A program made the position numbers and the translations under genes. The notes below the pieces were generated by a model, which worked only from the letters and a program-made list of their open reading frames with translations, made no database searches and had not been told where the DNA came from. A stretch of 64,000 bases of DNA from contig NW_006917092.1 of the NCBI RefSeq assembly GCF_000516985.1, positions 3,240,619-3,304,618 of the forward strand, in the 5' to 3' direction. Of the stretch, positions 28,101 through 39,926 are shown in pieces (position 1 is the stretch's first letter; every line of letters starts with the position of its first letter). Origin of the DNA: Pestalotiopsis fici W106-1. Its lineage: Eukaryota; Ascomycota; Sordariomycetes; Amphisphaeriales; Sporocadaceae.

Positions 28101-28664
28101 AGCAGCTCCATTCCTGGCAGCGAATTCGGCGGGAGAGGCTAGCGCAGGGTTGAATGGCTGGTTTGCGGGCGCTGGGAATTGGTTGCCGAACTGGCTTGGA
28201 GTGCCTGGCTGTCCGAGGAACTGGCCACCTGCTTGAACTGACGGATCGGCATTGAGAAATGCAGTTTGCGACGTGCCAGCAGGCGGTATGCCATTGAATG
28301 GCTGCGAAGAGCCAGCGGGGGCTTCAACACTGTGGAAAGCATGTCTGTCCTTCTTCTTCTTCCTTGCCCCGTGCTGCGCTGCGTCCGCAATGCCCAGACC
28401 AGCCATCTGAGAAGTCAGATCCGCCTGTCCAGCGTATTGGTCTTGACCCTGAGGCGGTCCGTATCCTGGTGCGCTGGCCGGAGAAGGAGCACCATAGTAT
28501 TGCTGCTGGGCCTGAGGTGCAGGCGATCCAAATTGTTGCTGATATTGCTGCTGGGCGACATTTGGTGCAAATTGAGGTGGCGCGGGCTGACTTGTTCTGT
28601 TCGGGTCGTTGGGATCGAGCTGCTCGCCTTGACCAAGCGAGTGGTACATGCTGTAGTCGGCCAT
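25116..28664 (-). CDS. sec24: COPII coat protein Sec24
   Basis: Cargo-binding subunit of the COPII inner coat; pairs with Sec23 on ER exit membranes. Exons: 28664-27724, 27596 (one base), 27432-27025, 26974-26351, 26295-25291 and 25202-25116; 1021 residues. Residues 1-310 are a Pro/Gln/Ala-rich tail. Next comes the zinc finger PPRCRRCRAYINPF followed by CNLC (two CxxC pairs), the trunk (VGLNWLFLIDVTQ, VGFLTYDKEIHFYS), the beta-sandwich with QHTFGADLEIGVIDADKAIG, a helical domain and a C-terminal gelsolin-like domain with YLVDNGQQCLIWFHSQ. The last exon adds 28 residues ending in RPAYW. All introns have GT-AG ends. The Tyr of RAYINP is encoded across three exons as TA + C, because direct joining of exons 1 and 3 would create TAA. 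The gene diverges from CFT2. Confidence 0.95.
27596..27596 (-). other. sec24: Single-nucleotide exon (C) of SEC24
   Basis: On the minus strand the context is TACTGTAG|C|GTGAGTCC. The upstream intron (27723-27597, 127 nt) starts GTAAGTAT and has a GCTAATC branch-like site about 14 nt before its AG. The downstream intron (27595-27433, 163 nt) starts GTGAGT and has GACTAAC about 14 nt before CAACAG. Exon 1 ends in TA and exon 3 begins ATTAATCC, so the single C supplies the third base of Tyr (TAC) at a position where Sec24 proteins normally carry an aromatic residue before xNPF. Confidence 0.85.
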
Positions 28665-29619
28665 TTTCGTTTCAATCGAGGAGTGCTACCGGGAAATCGT
28701 TCGTCGTAACGTAGAAGCGCAAGGTTTGTGTGACATAGGAAACGCTTCGAGGGACGGTCAAGCAAGGGAATAGACCATGGTGTGTAATGAAGCTGTCAGG
28801 TGCGAGTTGTGGTGGAAACAAAGTGGCATGCGTTTACGCTGCTACACTTGAGGCGTGAATAATGGTGGCGTTGGGTTGGTCGATCATGAAATCTGTCGTT
28901 CTAGGAGCTCCTACGCTGTGACGGGGACAGGGGGGTCTTGGCCCAAATAGCTCAAACTGTCCATGGCATTCTTGTTATCAGCCTATGAAAATGTTCTGGC
29001 CCAGCAGCGAACCCCTAAAAGGCCACCGTTGCTGCAGGGGAATACTGGCAGTTCGATCCGAGTTGTTTTTCCAGCGCCGGCACCTAGGTGACTTCCAGGT
29101 TGTATTTGAGCTTGTTCTTGATGGTCTACAGGGGTCCCTCAATGGGTATAGCGAGGATCTGACGCTAGAAAACTCACAGAATTTAGAGCACGAGCCTTGC
29201 ATTCACAGCCTAAACGCGAGGTAGGTACCTGCCGATTACGCGCCTAACGCAGTAGCTGGCCGGCGCCCGCAGCTTAAGCTGATTTGAAGCTTCGTGCGTC
29301 AACCTCTCGAGGCTGGACCAAAATTCCAACCAAAGCACAAGGCAATTTGTCGCAACACAGATAGTCACTGCGCCAAACCTCACGACAGCAGAGCCAGTCC
29401 ATTTGGATGTTTTGCATGATCTGAATTCTGCCTTCTACTGAATGCATTATTGAATTGATGCCAGTGGCGCGTGCCACTGCTGCGTCTCTTTCACGCATCC
29501 CAATCTATCGTCGGTGCTGCGTCATCTGAGGTTTCCATTGTCTTTGTAATTCGGGTTACCATCTACACAGCAACGATCTCCTTGCAGTTGCGCCTCGGCA
29601 CTTCCTCCTCGCTATCACC
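28665..29619. promoter_or_regulatory. Divergent SEC24 / CFT2 intergenic region
   Basis: 955 bp between the two start codons of divergently transcribed housekeeping genes, so it must hold both promoters. No convincing gene lies inside. Pyrimidine-rich stretches lead into each ATG (CCTCGCTATCACCATG for CFT2). No specific factor site is claimed. Confidence 0.6.
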
Positions 29620-32472
29620 ATGTTCACCTTTACTCCGCTACAGGGCGCCAAGTCGGACTCCACGGCAGTTCAGTCCATCCTCGAGCTCGATGGCGGCGTA
29701 AAGGTACTCGTCGATGTCGGCTGGGACGAGACATTCGACCCCCAGAAGCTCAAAGAGCTGGAAAAGTATGCTGCTTTATTCCCAGAATCAAACGTTTGTT
29801 CACCTTGACTGACTTTGCCCACCAGACAAGTACCGACTCTGTCGCTCGTTCTCCTCACCCATGCGACCGTCTCCCACCTTGGCGCATTCGCTCATTGCTG
29901 CAAGCACCTTCCATTATTTACGCGCATCCCCGTCTATGCGACGACACCCGTCATCTCCCTGGGAAGGACACTTCTGCACGAGCTCTATGCAGCCACACCG
30001 CTCGCCGCTACTACGATACCCAAGTCGTCCCTGAATGAAGTCTCGTATTCCTACAATGCCCAGGATGCGGCAACAGAATCGAACATCCTGCTGCAGCCAC
30101 CTACACATGAGGAGATTTCAAAATACTTTTCATTGATTAACCCGCTCAAATACCTCCAGCCGCACCAGCCGCTAGGCTCGCCATTTTCACCGCCTCTCAA
30201 TGGCCTATCGATTACCGCATACAACTCGGGCAGCACTCTGGGCGGAACTATTTGGCATATACAACATGGCCTCGAATCCATCGTGTACGCTGTGGACTGG
30301 AACCAGGGCCGTGAAAACGTATACGCGGGCGCAGCCTGGCTAGGTGGTGCTGGCGGCGGTGGTACCGAAGTCATTGAATCATTGCGGAAACCGACCGCCC
30401 TCGTCTGCAGCAGCAAAGGAGCAACAAAGTCATCACTACCGAGGGCGAAGCGAGACGAGCCCCTGCTCGAGACGATAGAAAGGTGTGTCACCAATGGAGG
30501 CACGGTGCTTATACCTGTGGATTCGGGCGCAAGAGTCTTGGAGTTGGCCTACCTTCTCGAACACGCATGGCGACGACATGCTTCCAGCAATGATGGTAAA
30601 CTTCATGCTGCCGAACTGTATCTTGCTGGCCGAAGCATACATAGCACTATGCGATATGCTCGTAGTATGCTGGAATGGATGGACGAGCGAATTGTACAAG
30701 AGTTTGAAGAGGTTGCAGATGGGGCTAAGAAAACCAACGGACCGGCCGACAACGCGAACCAAGCCAAACAGGGAGGACCGTTTGATTTCAGATACTTGAA
30801 GCTACTTGACAGAAAAGGTCAAGTCGACAAGATGCTTGCTAAAGCAAACGGCGAAGGGTCAGTTGGTAGAGTCATACTGGCTAGCGACGCGAGCCTAGAA
30901 TGGGGGTTCTCGAGAAATGCTTTCAAAGCGCTGGTGCAAGACCCCAAGAACCTGTTGGTTCTCACTGGGCTCCCCTCTCCGCCTGCTGACGGATCTACAA
31001 CCATGTCTAGCATCTTTCACAAATGGTGGAAAACTGCAGTTGAGGAGAATGGGAAGCATGGCGTTGATGCCGTTGGAACAGGTATCGGGGTGGATGGAGC
31101 GCTGATCCAAGTCCCAGGCGACGGGCGGGAGGCAACACTGCGAAATGTTCAAAAGGAGCCACTTGAAGGCGACGATCTTGCAGTTTACAGGTTTTGGCTT
31201 GCACAACAGCGTCAGTTGCAAGATACACTGCAAACGGGCGGCACCGAAACACTTGATACAGGCCTTGACATTGATGATGCTTCTTCAGAATCCTCGTCCG
31301 AGTCTGGAGACTCTGAAACACACCAACAGGGCAAAGTCCTTAATGTTGCTGCCACACTGGGTAGGGCCACTCGAAAGAAGGCTGCTCTGGCTGATGAGGA
31401 CCTCGGCCCTAACATTCTACTAAAGAAGAAGGGCGTCTATGATTATGACCTTCGCGGCAAGAATGGTCGCGACGCCATGTTTCCTTACCCGGTCCAGAGG
31501 AAACGAACGGACGACTATGGCGATCTCATTCGCCTCGAAGACTTCCTGAAGACTGATGAGCAGCAAGAGGAAGCAATGGCCGGAGACGAGGATGGTAAAC
31601 AGGAATCTCAAGACAATCTTGGCAAGAAGCGCAAGTGGGCCGACTCTGCTGGCAACGCTGGTTCAACCTCAGGGACCGACAAGCGACCGAAGCTGGAGCG
31701 CAATATGTCAGACGATTTCGAGCTGTCTGTGGTCGATGGCCCCATGAACAATGACCTGGACGATGTGCCAGACGATGAAGAGGACCAGGAGGAATCTTCC
31801 ACGGGACCATTCCGGCTCAGTATCACAACGGAACAAATTGCTGTCGCCCTGGGCATAACTTTTATCGATTTTAGTGGTATACACGACAAGCGAAGTCTCC
31901 ATATGCTTATTCCTCTCATCCAACCTCGGAAGCTGGTGCTTACCGGCGGTAGCGCCTCGGAGACAGATGACCTATCAGTAGAGCTGCCGAAACTATTCCA
32001 ATCTCAGATTGATATCTTTATGCCAGATGTGGGCGCAACAGTTGACGCTTCGGCGGATACCAACGCCTACACAGTCAGCCTAGCACCTGCCCTTGTAAAG
32101 GGCCTCAAATGGCAAGACGTCGGAGGTGTCAAGATTGCCACACTGGTTGGCCGACTGTCTGTGGCTGACGAAGCGAAGAACCCCATCCTCGATATGCCTG
32201 CCGCTCTTACAACCGGGCTGACTGCAACACACTCTGTTACTCCCTTCCACGTAGGAGATCTTCGACTGGCAAATCTGAGAAAGGATCTTAGGGATAGTGG
32301 ATACACGACAGAATTCATGGGAGAAGGTACACTATTGGTACAGAACTCAGTCATAGTCCGCAAAGCCGCTACTGCTGGTCGCATCACTGTTGAGGCGGCA
32401 GGCTGGGAAACTGATACGGTGCAAATCGTGAGAAAGAAAGTGTATGATAAGCTAGCTGTTCTCGCCAGCTAA
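29620..32472 (+). CDS. CFT2: Cleavage and polyadenylation factor subunit Cft2 (CPSF100)
   Basis: Structural subunit of the mRNA 3'-end processing complex; a nuclease-dead partner of the Ysh1/CPSF73 endonuclease. Two exons: 29620-29765 and 29826-32472, intron GTATGC...CACCAG, 930 residues. The N terminus MFTFTPLQGAKSDS and VLVDVGWDE are typical of the metallo-beta-lactamase fold. The metal-binding HxHxDH motif is replaced by THATVSHLGAF, as expected for the inactive subunit. A beta-CASP domain follows, including TVLIPVDSGARVLELAYLL. An acidic/Ser insert lies near residues 530-560, and a basic stretch KKRKWADSAGNAG with KRPKLERN is a probable nuclear signal. After an acidic stretch the C-terminal domain resumes with VLTGGSASETDDL. 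It shares an upstream region with SEC24; the pairing makes no known functional unit. Confidence 0.94.
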
Positions 32473-32719
32473 AAGGCTAGCTTTCGCTGGGTACTAATTC
32501 ACCTATTTATATATATATTCCAATATTAGAGAACGTGCCATCATAAAGTTTTCTTGTTCAGTCATTTCTGTGAAGCTGAAGCTGTTTATGGCATCCATCC
32601 TAAATATGAAGACTGTGACGCAAGACTGGAAGTTTTGGACATAATTTATCCAGTTCATCGAGAAACTAACTCATCGTAACAATTAAGAGTCTGAATTGAA
32701 ATAAATCTTTTCCTGGCTC

Positions 32720-32974
32720 TCATTCCTCTGCCCCAAACCCATGCTCATCCTCATCCATCGTATGGTCCCATTCGCCTCTAATCAACGCCAACCGACTTGC
32801 TCGCGACCTGGAATTACCAGCACTAGCACCAGCAATCGAATCCACACCCCAATAACCAGAAGCATCCTTGTTCCCCAACTTTCTGGAAGCGACGCCAAGT
32901 GCGGAGAAATTATGCCTGGTCGGGGTAAATCGACACGAGCCAGATGCTCGGGTATGATGTGATGTGCTTGGCAT
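32720..32974 (-). CDS. Small hypothetical protein
   Basis: An 84-residue frame from ATG 32974 to a stop at 32720, convergent with CFT2 and divergent from the GH43 gene. It is rich in Ser, Arg and Gly, with a patch near YWGVDSIAGASAGNSRSRAS and an acidic C terminus ending HGFGAEE. No domain is recognised. Composition and the sharply different halves look protein-like rather than random, but the ORF is short and overlaps what must be the CFT2 3' region. It could be the last exon of a longer gene or an artefact. Confidence 0.4.
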   Translation of the reverse strand: MPSTSHHTRASGSCRFTPTRHNFSALGVASRKLGNKDASGYWGVDSIAGASAGNSRSRASRLALIRGEWDHTMDEDEHGFGAEE

Positions 32975-33116
32975 CCATGATTGCGTGAATTGGAGCCACT
33001 ACAAAATCCAGGAGTCTCCGCTATTTTTGTTTAATGTGATCGCTTGCGATACTCGTGCCGTCTAGCGATTCGGATTCATCTCATCAATTAAGGCAGAATA
33101 GTAGTCCCGCACCAAT

Positions 33117-34847
33117 ATGCGCTCATCAATTGCATTGAGCTTGCTGGTCGCCAGCTCGGCAGCAGTGGCGAAATACATTGTCCCTGGTGCTCGGTGGCTC
33201 GACACAGATGGTGAGCTCGTCAACGCTCATGCGGGTGTGGTGTTGTTTGATGAGAATACCGAAAAGTTCTGGCTTTTTGGAGAGTACAAGATCCAAAATG
33301 CCACAGAGGGGGCAGGAGTTGCGGTATACAGCTCTGACGACTTGGCAACGTGGGAGAACCATGGCCTGGCTCTAGGTGAATTGCAACCTTTCAGATATTT
33401 TGTACCAATATGAAGTGCCGAAAATAAAACTGACAAATACTCATCCCTAGAACCAATTGAAGGTCACCCGTACATCTCGCCAAGCAACATTATCCAAAGA
33501 CCAAAAGTCGTTTATTCAAATTCGAGTCAAGAGTATCACATGCACTGGCACGCGGATAATTCAAGTTATGGTCTGCTTCTCCAAGGATACGCCACGGCGC
33601 CTACCATTCAGGTGCGTCAGCAACTCTTCGTAAATTGCAATAGGATCTAAGTTGTAAAAAAACAGGGGCCATACACCTTTGTCAATGCGACGGCGCCACT
33701 GGGGAACTGGTCGCAGGATTTTGGCCTATTCACAGACTACAAGGACGGGCGATCCTATGCCCTGTACTCGAATGGAGATAGTCTGTACGGGCGAGATGTT
33801 TACGTCACGAGATATGATGAGGACAAGGCCGAGCTCGAAGAAGTCGTCCACCGTTTCCCAAAGTATGATCTCGAAGCACCGTCAATTGTACAGACCGAGG
33901 ATAGCTACTACGCCATAATGAGCCACAAGACGGGCTATCGACCCAACAATGTCGTGGCTTTTCGGGCAGATTCACTGTCTGGGCCATGGTCACAGCCATG
34001 GATCATAAACCCGCTCAACACCCGTGGCTTGAACAGCCAAAGCGGTAATACACTACGCATTGTCGGGTCAAAGCAGACCACATACCTCTACATTGGTGAT
34101 CAGGTAAGATGTTCCATCGAGAGTCACGATTGAGTTGCTTTTTGCTACATACTAATTTGACGGGGAAATTTCTAGTGGGACTCGAACTCTCTTTGGGAAA
34201 GTCGATATATCTGGCTACCACTGAATATTGACGACTCGAAAAAGCACCTTAGCATCGAATGGTATGATGTTTATGATCTAGACGTCAAGACAGGCGAGTG
34301 GTCCGTTGTCGAAGGTAAAACGTATTATAGCAAGAATGCACTGGCTTCTGGTAATGCCTATCACCAGGAGGCCAACTTTGGCAGTAATGGTGTGATTGCT
34401 ACTGGCATCTATGGAAATGACAGTACCGTTACTTTCACCAACATTGAGGGTACCGGTAAGCCGCAATGGGTATCGTTCTACTATCAGAGTGAGTGTTGTC
34501 TCTAAACTTACTTAATGCCTAGCCAATCATTCGTGCATCCAAGCTAATTCCATGCGATAGACACCGATGACATGGGTTTTGGAGACCAACCAGGCGGCTC
34601 ACCCGATCGAATTGGTGGATCATGGCAGTTGCGCCGAATCAGCAGCGTTGTGGTCAACGGCAACACGCAAAATCTCGAAACCTTGTTCCAAAGAGACACT
34701 CACAAGGGCATCATTTTGTCCACGCCACTGCAATTGACCTTGAATCGAGGCTGGAATAACTCCATCACCGTGGGAGGGCTGTTGAACGGTTTCGATTACA
34801 AGGGTGCTGATTTGGACAGGATCGTGGTGTATCCTCCAGAGCAATAA
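33117..34847 (+). CDS. Secreted GH43 enzyme, exo-beta-1,3-galactanase-like (GH43_24 type)
   Basis: Glycoside hydrolase family 43 five-bladed propeller; the closest remembered group acts on beta-1,3-galactan (arabinogalactan side chains). Five exons: 33117-33375, 33451-33611, 33666-34103, 34176-34488 and 34561-34847; 485 residues. A signal peptide MRSSIALSLLVASSAAVA is followed by IVPGARWLDTDGELVNAHAG, typical of this group. Further blocks are IIQRPKVVYSNSSQEYHMHW, YDLEAPSIVQTEDSYYAIMS (candidate acid Glu within LEAPSIV) and SQSGNTL. Members of this subgroup lack the usual Asp general base, and a Gln is proposed to act instead; Gln in NSQSGN is a candidate. The C-terminal part (GSWQLRRISSV to VVYPPEQ) looks like a beta-sandwich or carbohydrate-binding module. 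Several NxS/T sites fit secretion. Substrate is inferred. Confidence 0.88.
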
Positions 34848-36085
34848 TTAGTAGGCATCAAGTACCAGATCGCATGAATATACAGTCTTGAGATATTCCT
34901 GGGCAGTCGGTATACGGCCTGAGTACTCTTCAATCCCAACTCAACACATTATGTGTTGAATATCGTATTGTTGCTGCCACCATGCGATACTGTCAACCGT
35001 GTTGGCTCTGAACCCTTGGTACTTGACGCACAACGCCGGATGCTTGGCCTTTTGGACACTTGAGTCCAAGTGATTGGGCAGTGGTAGTTGACATACAAAG
35101 CCTCCAGACAGCTTGTCTTGATTTCAGAGATTTGTATCCCATCAGTCTTTTGCGCAATCGTCTTCCAATTGGCCAAACAAAACCTCCCTCTGAAAGGGTT
35201 TCTGGCAGTCTCACCCATTGTTTGTCGTTTAGTGTTGTTTGTGGCGCCGCTGACTGTCCTGCTAGTCACCCATTGACTGGTTTAGCTGCTGTAGCATGGC
35301 AATTCACTATCTATAAATGGACCAATATCCCGCACCATGATCAGTGAATTCCTTATTCTTTACCAATTAGAAAATCCAAATTAAGCCTTGCAGTATGACT
35401 TCCACGTCGACCAAGACCACTTGCCAGACCATTAGGCGGTGTCAGCACTCAGTGAACGGCCTCTTTTCTGGGATTTAATGGCCCTGAGAAATGCATTGTG
35501 CTGCTGCAACACCTAGGATGCACCCGGTGGGGTAGGGAAGCTGCCCTAGCCGCCGCCCCTTTAGTTAGGCGTCTGCTGTTTGGCGGGCAAGCCAACTCCT
35601 CTTGCGGTTGCACACCCACTCGGATTGGGTGATACTATAAAGATTCCCTTTCCAACCCGGTGCCATCTATGTACCTCTACGAATTAGTGTTTCCTAGTGC
35701 AGCTGTCTCCACCTAGTATCATGAGTTGTGTGGTGGGCAGCCCTACCAAACTTAACCATTGTCGATCTGCCTAGCCTCTACAGGGCCGCAAACAAAGACT
35801 ACTAGGTACATTACGTACCTCGCTAGCTTAGAGCGTGGAGGCAACGTCCAGTTCACCCAGTCCCACCGCAATCGTCAGCCAAGGCGACCTCGTCCGCCAT
35901 TGAAGCCACATATCTGCCAAGGAGTATCGACGCGAATTCAATATGAGCTCAACGAGAAAAGAATACCTGCATTCATCTCCAACCCAAGGATAGCCAGAGT
36001 CCCCAGCCTCGAGACAACAGGGCACCACGAAAACATGGCCAGCAGAAAACTGGTCAAGAACAGTGCATAGTCCCAAGATATCACT
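34848..36085. other. Intergenic region
   Basis: No supportable gene. Short frames occur on both strands (for example 34949-35269 on the minus strand and 35759-36070 on the plus strand) without recognisable motifs. The right end runs into the helicase relic. Confidence 0.4.
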
Positions 36086-36089
36086 ATTA

Positions 36090-37225
36090 CCGAGACGGAA
36101 ATAGTTCTTTTGACTTCGTTGGCAATGTCAGTGGTGCAGTTACTGTACAATCACAGATGTAGCAAAGATACGGATTATGCCACTGAGAAGCCGCTTTATT
36201 CGTGCCGACAAATCAACTGAAGACAAGAGGCATGAGTATTACATCTTTGTTGCCGCTGGCCAGCTGGTGAGTGTCAATTTACTGCATTCCATCCTGTACG
36301 CCGTCATTGTGAGCGACCACATTGCTGACAAACTTTGAAATAGTCCAAGTATTCGCTACGACCGATAGCATCTCAGCCTATGGACAAGGATGTATAGGAA
36401 GGTTATGTCCAGGAACCCGATGTTCTTGGAAGCGGAGCGTTAGGTGATCTGGTCATCAAGTTTCAAAACCCCGAATCTTGCGAGGATTTCCAAGCCTTCG
36501 ACAACTTTGAGCAAGGTGGCGACTATTGGGACAAGATTTATATCTCTTTCGACAATGGCCCCAGTATTGCGAGGCGGAGAGTGGCTCTGGTTGGAGGTTT
36601 TTGTGGCTTCAATGCTTCACGAGGAGATACCCTAGCAGAGATCGACTTTGCAAGGTTTGTCGGCTATGAAAACGCGGAGATCGGTAGAGTGACAGCACAG
36701 GTATGTTGAAGAAACAACAGAAGCCTGCCATTGGAATCGCCGGTACGATGTACGGAGATCCAATGGTCCTTGTACACATGGTCGAGAAGGCCAGGTCGTT
36801 ATATTCGTGCTGGTTGTTGATCGGTACACCGGATCTGGGTTTGTGCGTGAGAGCCCCCGGTTTTGCGTCGGCATCAGCCGCCACGTAAGCGATTCGCCGA
36901 AACAGCGTCCCTTGGACACAGCCATCTGGCGCAACAGTTGAAGATTTGGATCGATAAGCGGTATAGTTCTACATCCTTGGACGACATATCCTGGCCTGTG
37001 TTTCTCAGTTGCGAATACTCGAAAGCCGACGTTCTGAAGATCTCGAGATTCAATGACATCCAAAACGCTGTCGCTATGACGCGGCGTTATCATCGCACCG
37101 TATAAGGCCAACGTCGACTCCTTTAGAGGATGCACTGTTACTGAATAATATGCAGAGCAAATTCCCGTCAGTCACCAACTCTTCTCATGGCCGCGAAGAG
37201 CAGGTCTTCATAATGATTCTGTAAA
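36090..37225 (+). pseudogene. Mosaic relic of the SF1 helicase family
   Basis: Fragments in several frames match parts of the helicase at 55389-59352. LTSLAMSVVQ (about 36110) parallels LTSLTQSVVQ. RHEYYIFVAAGQL before a GTGAGT donor parallels ECYVIIAATEL before GTAAGT. EGYVQEPDVLGSGALGDLVI (36398 on) parallels EGIIQHPDALGSDVRGDLII. FDNFEQGGDYWDKIYISFDN parallels FETFADGGDHWDKVYLYMDD. HGREGQVVIFVLVVD then RFCVGISRH (about 36770-36880) are helicase motifs V and VI. LAQQLKIWIDKRY (about 36930) and GVIIAPYKANVDSF (about 37085) are the wrist segment and motif IV, followed by a second motif V, HGREEQVFIMIL. No Walker A is seen. Motifs V/VI precede motif IV, so two truncated copies or a rearrangement are joined. 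Frameshifts and stops make it non-functional. Confidence 0.85.
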
Positions 37226-37952
37226 AAATGCAATCTAGAAAATAAAGTGCTAGACTAAAAGAAATATGAGAGAAAAAGAGAGGGAAAATGTCAAAGAAGA
37301 GGAAGGAAGAAAAAACAGACATGGAAAGAAAATTATATAAGCTTCTTATCAGCTCATCTTCATCACTTCCCCATCCTTACATCTAGAGGCTCCCAGCGAG
37401 GGCAACCAAGACATAATGTCTCGCATAGACCAAAAGAACAGAAATCGTGAATATATAGCAGTAAAGGCAACAGACATGGTCAGGCAAGACCTTTCGGAAT
37501 GCAATGACAATTTGCTCTTCAGTTTAGAGCAGCTCGCAGCTCCGCTTGCGCTTCATCTACATTAATGGCCAAGAAAGTCTCCCGAATGGTCGTGCGGGTG
37601 ATGCGACTTGATGTTGGGTGCGTCAAAGGACGGCAGCCTGGACGACGATAAGGGTAAAGTTTTGAGTTGGTGCGAATAAGGCCCGGTGAATGCAAAAGGT
37701 GGCGCAGGGACTGGCCACCAAGATGGATCAAGTGTCGCAATGGTTGCGTGTCTGGGTCGGTGCTGGCAATCGCACGAGCATGGCTTCCGTCGAATCGATA
37801 TTATGGAGAACGTCCCACAGCACCCCTACCATTCGTATCTACCGACCCCGCCGCCACGATCAGTACCCTTTGTTCATGCTCACAATTCCCATGTCCCGTC
37901 GCAGCCTGTCTCTTCATATCCTTCGCCCGGAGTGGTCGATCAGAACTAAACA
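37226..37952. other. Intergenic region upstream of the methyltransferase
   Basis: Purine-rich at about 37255-37335. A plus-strand frame at 37686-37949 ending just before the methyltransferase ATG contains a Pro/Ser/His-rich stretch (HPYHSYLPTPPPRSVP) that resembles N-terminal tails of LaeA-type proteins, so the true start of that gene could lie further upstream through an unrecognised splice. Confidence 0.35.
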
Positions 37953-39200
37953 ATGGCTTACAACGTGCATGACTCTTGGCCCTCCGACATCAGAGATGCA
38001 GTCACCCAACCCCTTGTGACGGAGGACTTCTTACCGGCTTTGACGGTAAACTCTGAATTGGACACGCATCAAGTCACCGGGAGCTCCATCTTTGCCCCTG
38101 GAACCGTGACCGACTCGAATGGGAGGACTTATCAGGGTTACCGTGAAGGCAAATACTTTCTTCCTAACGATCCGGCATGTACAACTCCGCTCCAAAACAC
38201 CGAAACTGAAGACTGATTCTACACACGATTAGGCAGAGCAAGACCGCTTAGACTTTCAAAGTGCTGGGACAATGGTACTTCTCAATGGGGAATTAGCGCT
38301 GGCGCCTATTCAATCTCCCAAAAGAGTCTTAGATGTTGCTACTGTACGTTGTGGCCATAGTTAAGTGTCTGCCGAGAGGTCAGAACTCACGTCGAGATCA
38401 GAATCCATATGCCAGGATCTTACTTGTGTCCACTGAGAGATCCGAGAATTCTAATTATTGAACCTACAGGGAACCGGCATCTGGGCTTTGGAATTCGCAC
38501 AGCAGCACCCCGAGAGTGAGGTGATAGGAAGCGACTTGACGCAAATTCAGCCGACATCCGAGCTTCCCAATCTCAGCTTTGTTCAAGAAGACTCAGAGGA
38601 GCAGTGGATACACGATCGCCCCTTTGATTACATTCACTTCCGTTATGTCTACACATGCTTCGACAGTCCCCAGACTGTCATCAAACTCGCCTGGGAGAAC
38701 CTAGCACCTGGTGGGTTCATTGAGTTTCAAGATGCCACAATGGAACTGCACTCCAACAAAGGTCCTGCCCACATTGAGAATAATCCTCTGAAAAGACTGT
38801 TTGACCTAGCAATCCAGGGAGCAGCTGCACAGGGCAGAAATATTGTCGTCTCCAGGTTCTACAAGCAGTGGTTGTTGGAAGCTGGATTTGTCGATGTTGT
38901 CGAGATCAAACTCGCAGTTCCCATCAATGAGTGGCATCCAAGTATGAGACTCAAACGAGTCGGTCAGTATTCAAGCCGCATGCTGATTGACAACCTTGGG
39001 GGAGTCGCCTGGAAAATGCTTTCGGTGTACGGGCTATCTGACGAGGAAATCAACGAGACGGTTGTGCAGGCTAAACCCGAGCTTCGCAATTTGGATCTCG
39101 AGGCTTTCTTCCCCTTGTAGGTCATATTCCCTGAATGTGCCATGTCGAATTCATGCTGACTCTATTTAGCTGGGTTGTCTATGGACGGAAGCCCGAATGA
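37953..39200 (+). CDS. LaeA-like SAM-dependent methyltransferase
   Basis: Class I methyltransferase of the fungal LaeA/Llm type, a group that includes regulators of secondary metabolism; targets of most members are unknown. Exons: 37953-38174, 38233-38343, 38470-39116 and 39170-39200; 336 residues. The N-terminal part has YQGYREGKYFLPNDP, joined to AEQDRLDFQ as in LaeA proteins. Motif I is VLDVATGTGIWALEFAQQHP with SDLTQIQP for the ribose-binding acidic residue; FDYIHFRYVYTCFDS and LAPGGFIEFQD are the following motifs. The C terminus is VVYGRKPE. The first intron has no usable GT donor in phase: a GC donor (GCATGT...TTAG, 38175-38232) restores the frame exactly. The start at 37953 (AAACAATGG) is in good context, but an upstream exon is possible. 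No biosynthetic backbone gene is visible nearby. Confidence 0.87.
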
Positions 39201-39926
39201 TTGCAGTATGTGCAGAAGAACATAGATTTTGATCTAGTTACCTCGAATCGTCATTGTGGTGAACTTTTTATCTTCCGCCTGATGTATATCGCTTGCCAGT
39301 CTCACTTAATGCAAACTCCACTGCTATCGGATCGGATCTCAAAGTCATCTTAATGTCTAAGTCGTAGTGGTAGTCATCGTGGTGACCGTGGTGATCTTCA
39401 GTGTCGTCAAAGACTGCGTTGTCTTCATTGTAGTGATTCCATCAACTGGTTGGGGAGACTGCAGCAATCTCAGCGCTATTTGAGAAGTAAGACTTTCCTC
39501 GCCTCTTTTTTTCTCTTGAATTTGTTTCATTTAATTTTCGTCATTTCTATTTCTTTCTTGATTTTATTCTCTATTCCCTTTTTCTGTCTCTTTTCGCAAA
39601 GCACCTCGCTCTTCCGTTTCCCCAGGGTTGTCTTCTTTGTCGAATATGTTGTGATCGACTTTTACGATGTAAAAGAGAGTGTAGACGTTGCATTTAGACT
39701 TTGTAACAGACTCTTGAATGTCATCCCAGTCCATTGGAGCTCCAATGCTTGACCAGACTATCATCCTATAGCGCCAAACATCCTCTGAGATCTCTCCTCA
39801 AGATACTGCAGCTTAACGTCCACCAAGATGAGCCGTACCATTTTCAATCCCAGCTCTGATAATTGCAACTCACGACGGAGATAACCATGCAGAGTGTGGC
39901 TTCTGAAGACAACCACGGGTCAATCT
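39201..39926. other. Intergenic region
   Basis: T-rich around 39500-39600 (runs of TTTTTTTCTC). No gene recognised. The frames at 39450-39752 (+) and 39564-39764 (-) look like products of this low-complexity sequence. Confidence 0.4.
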
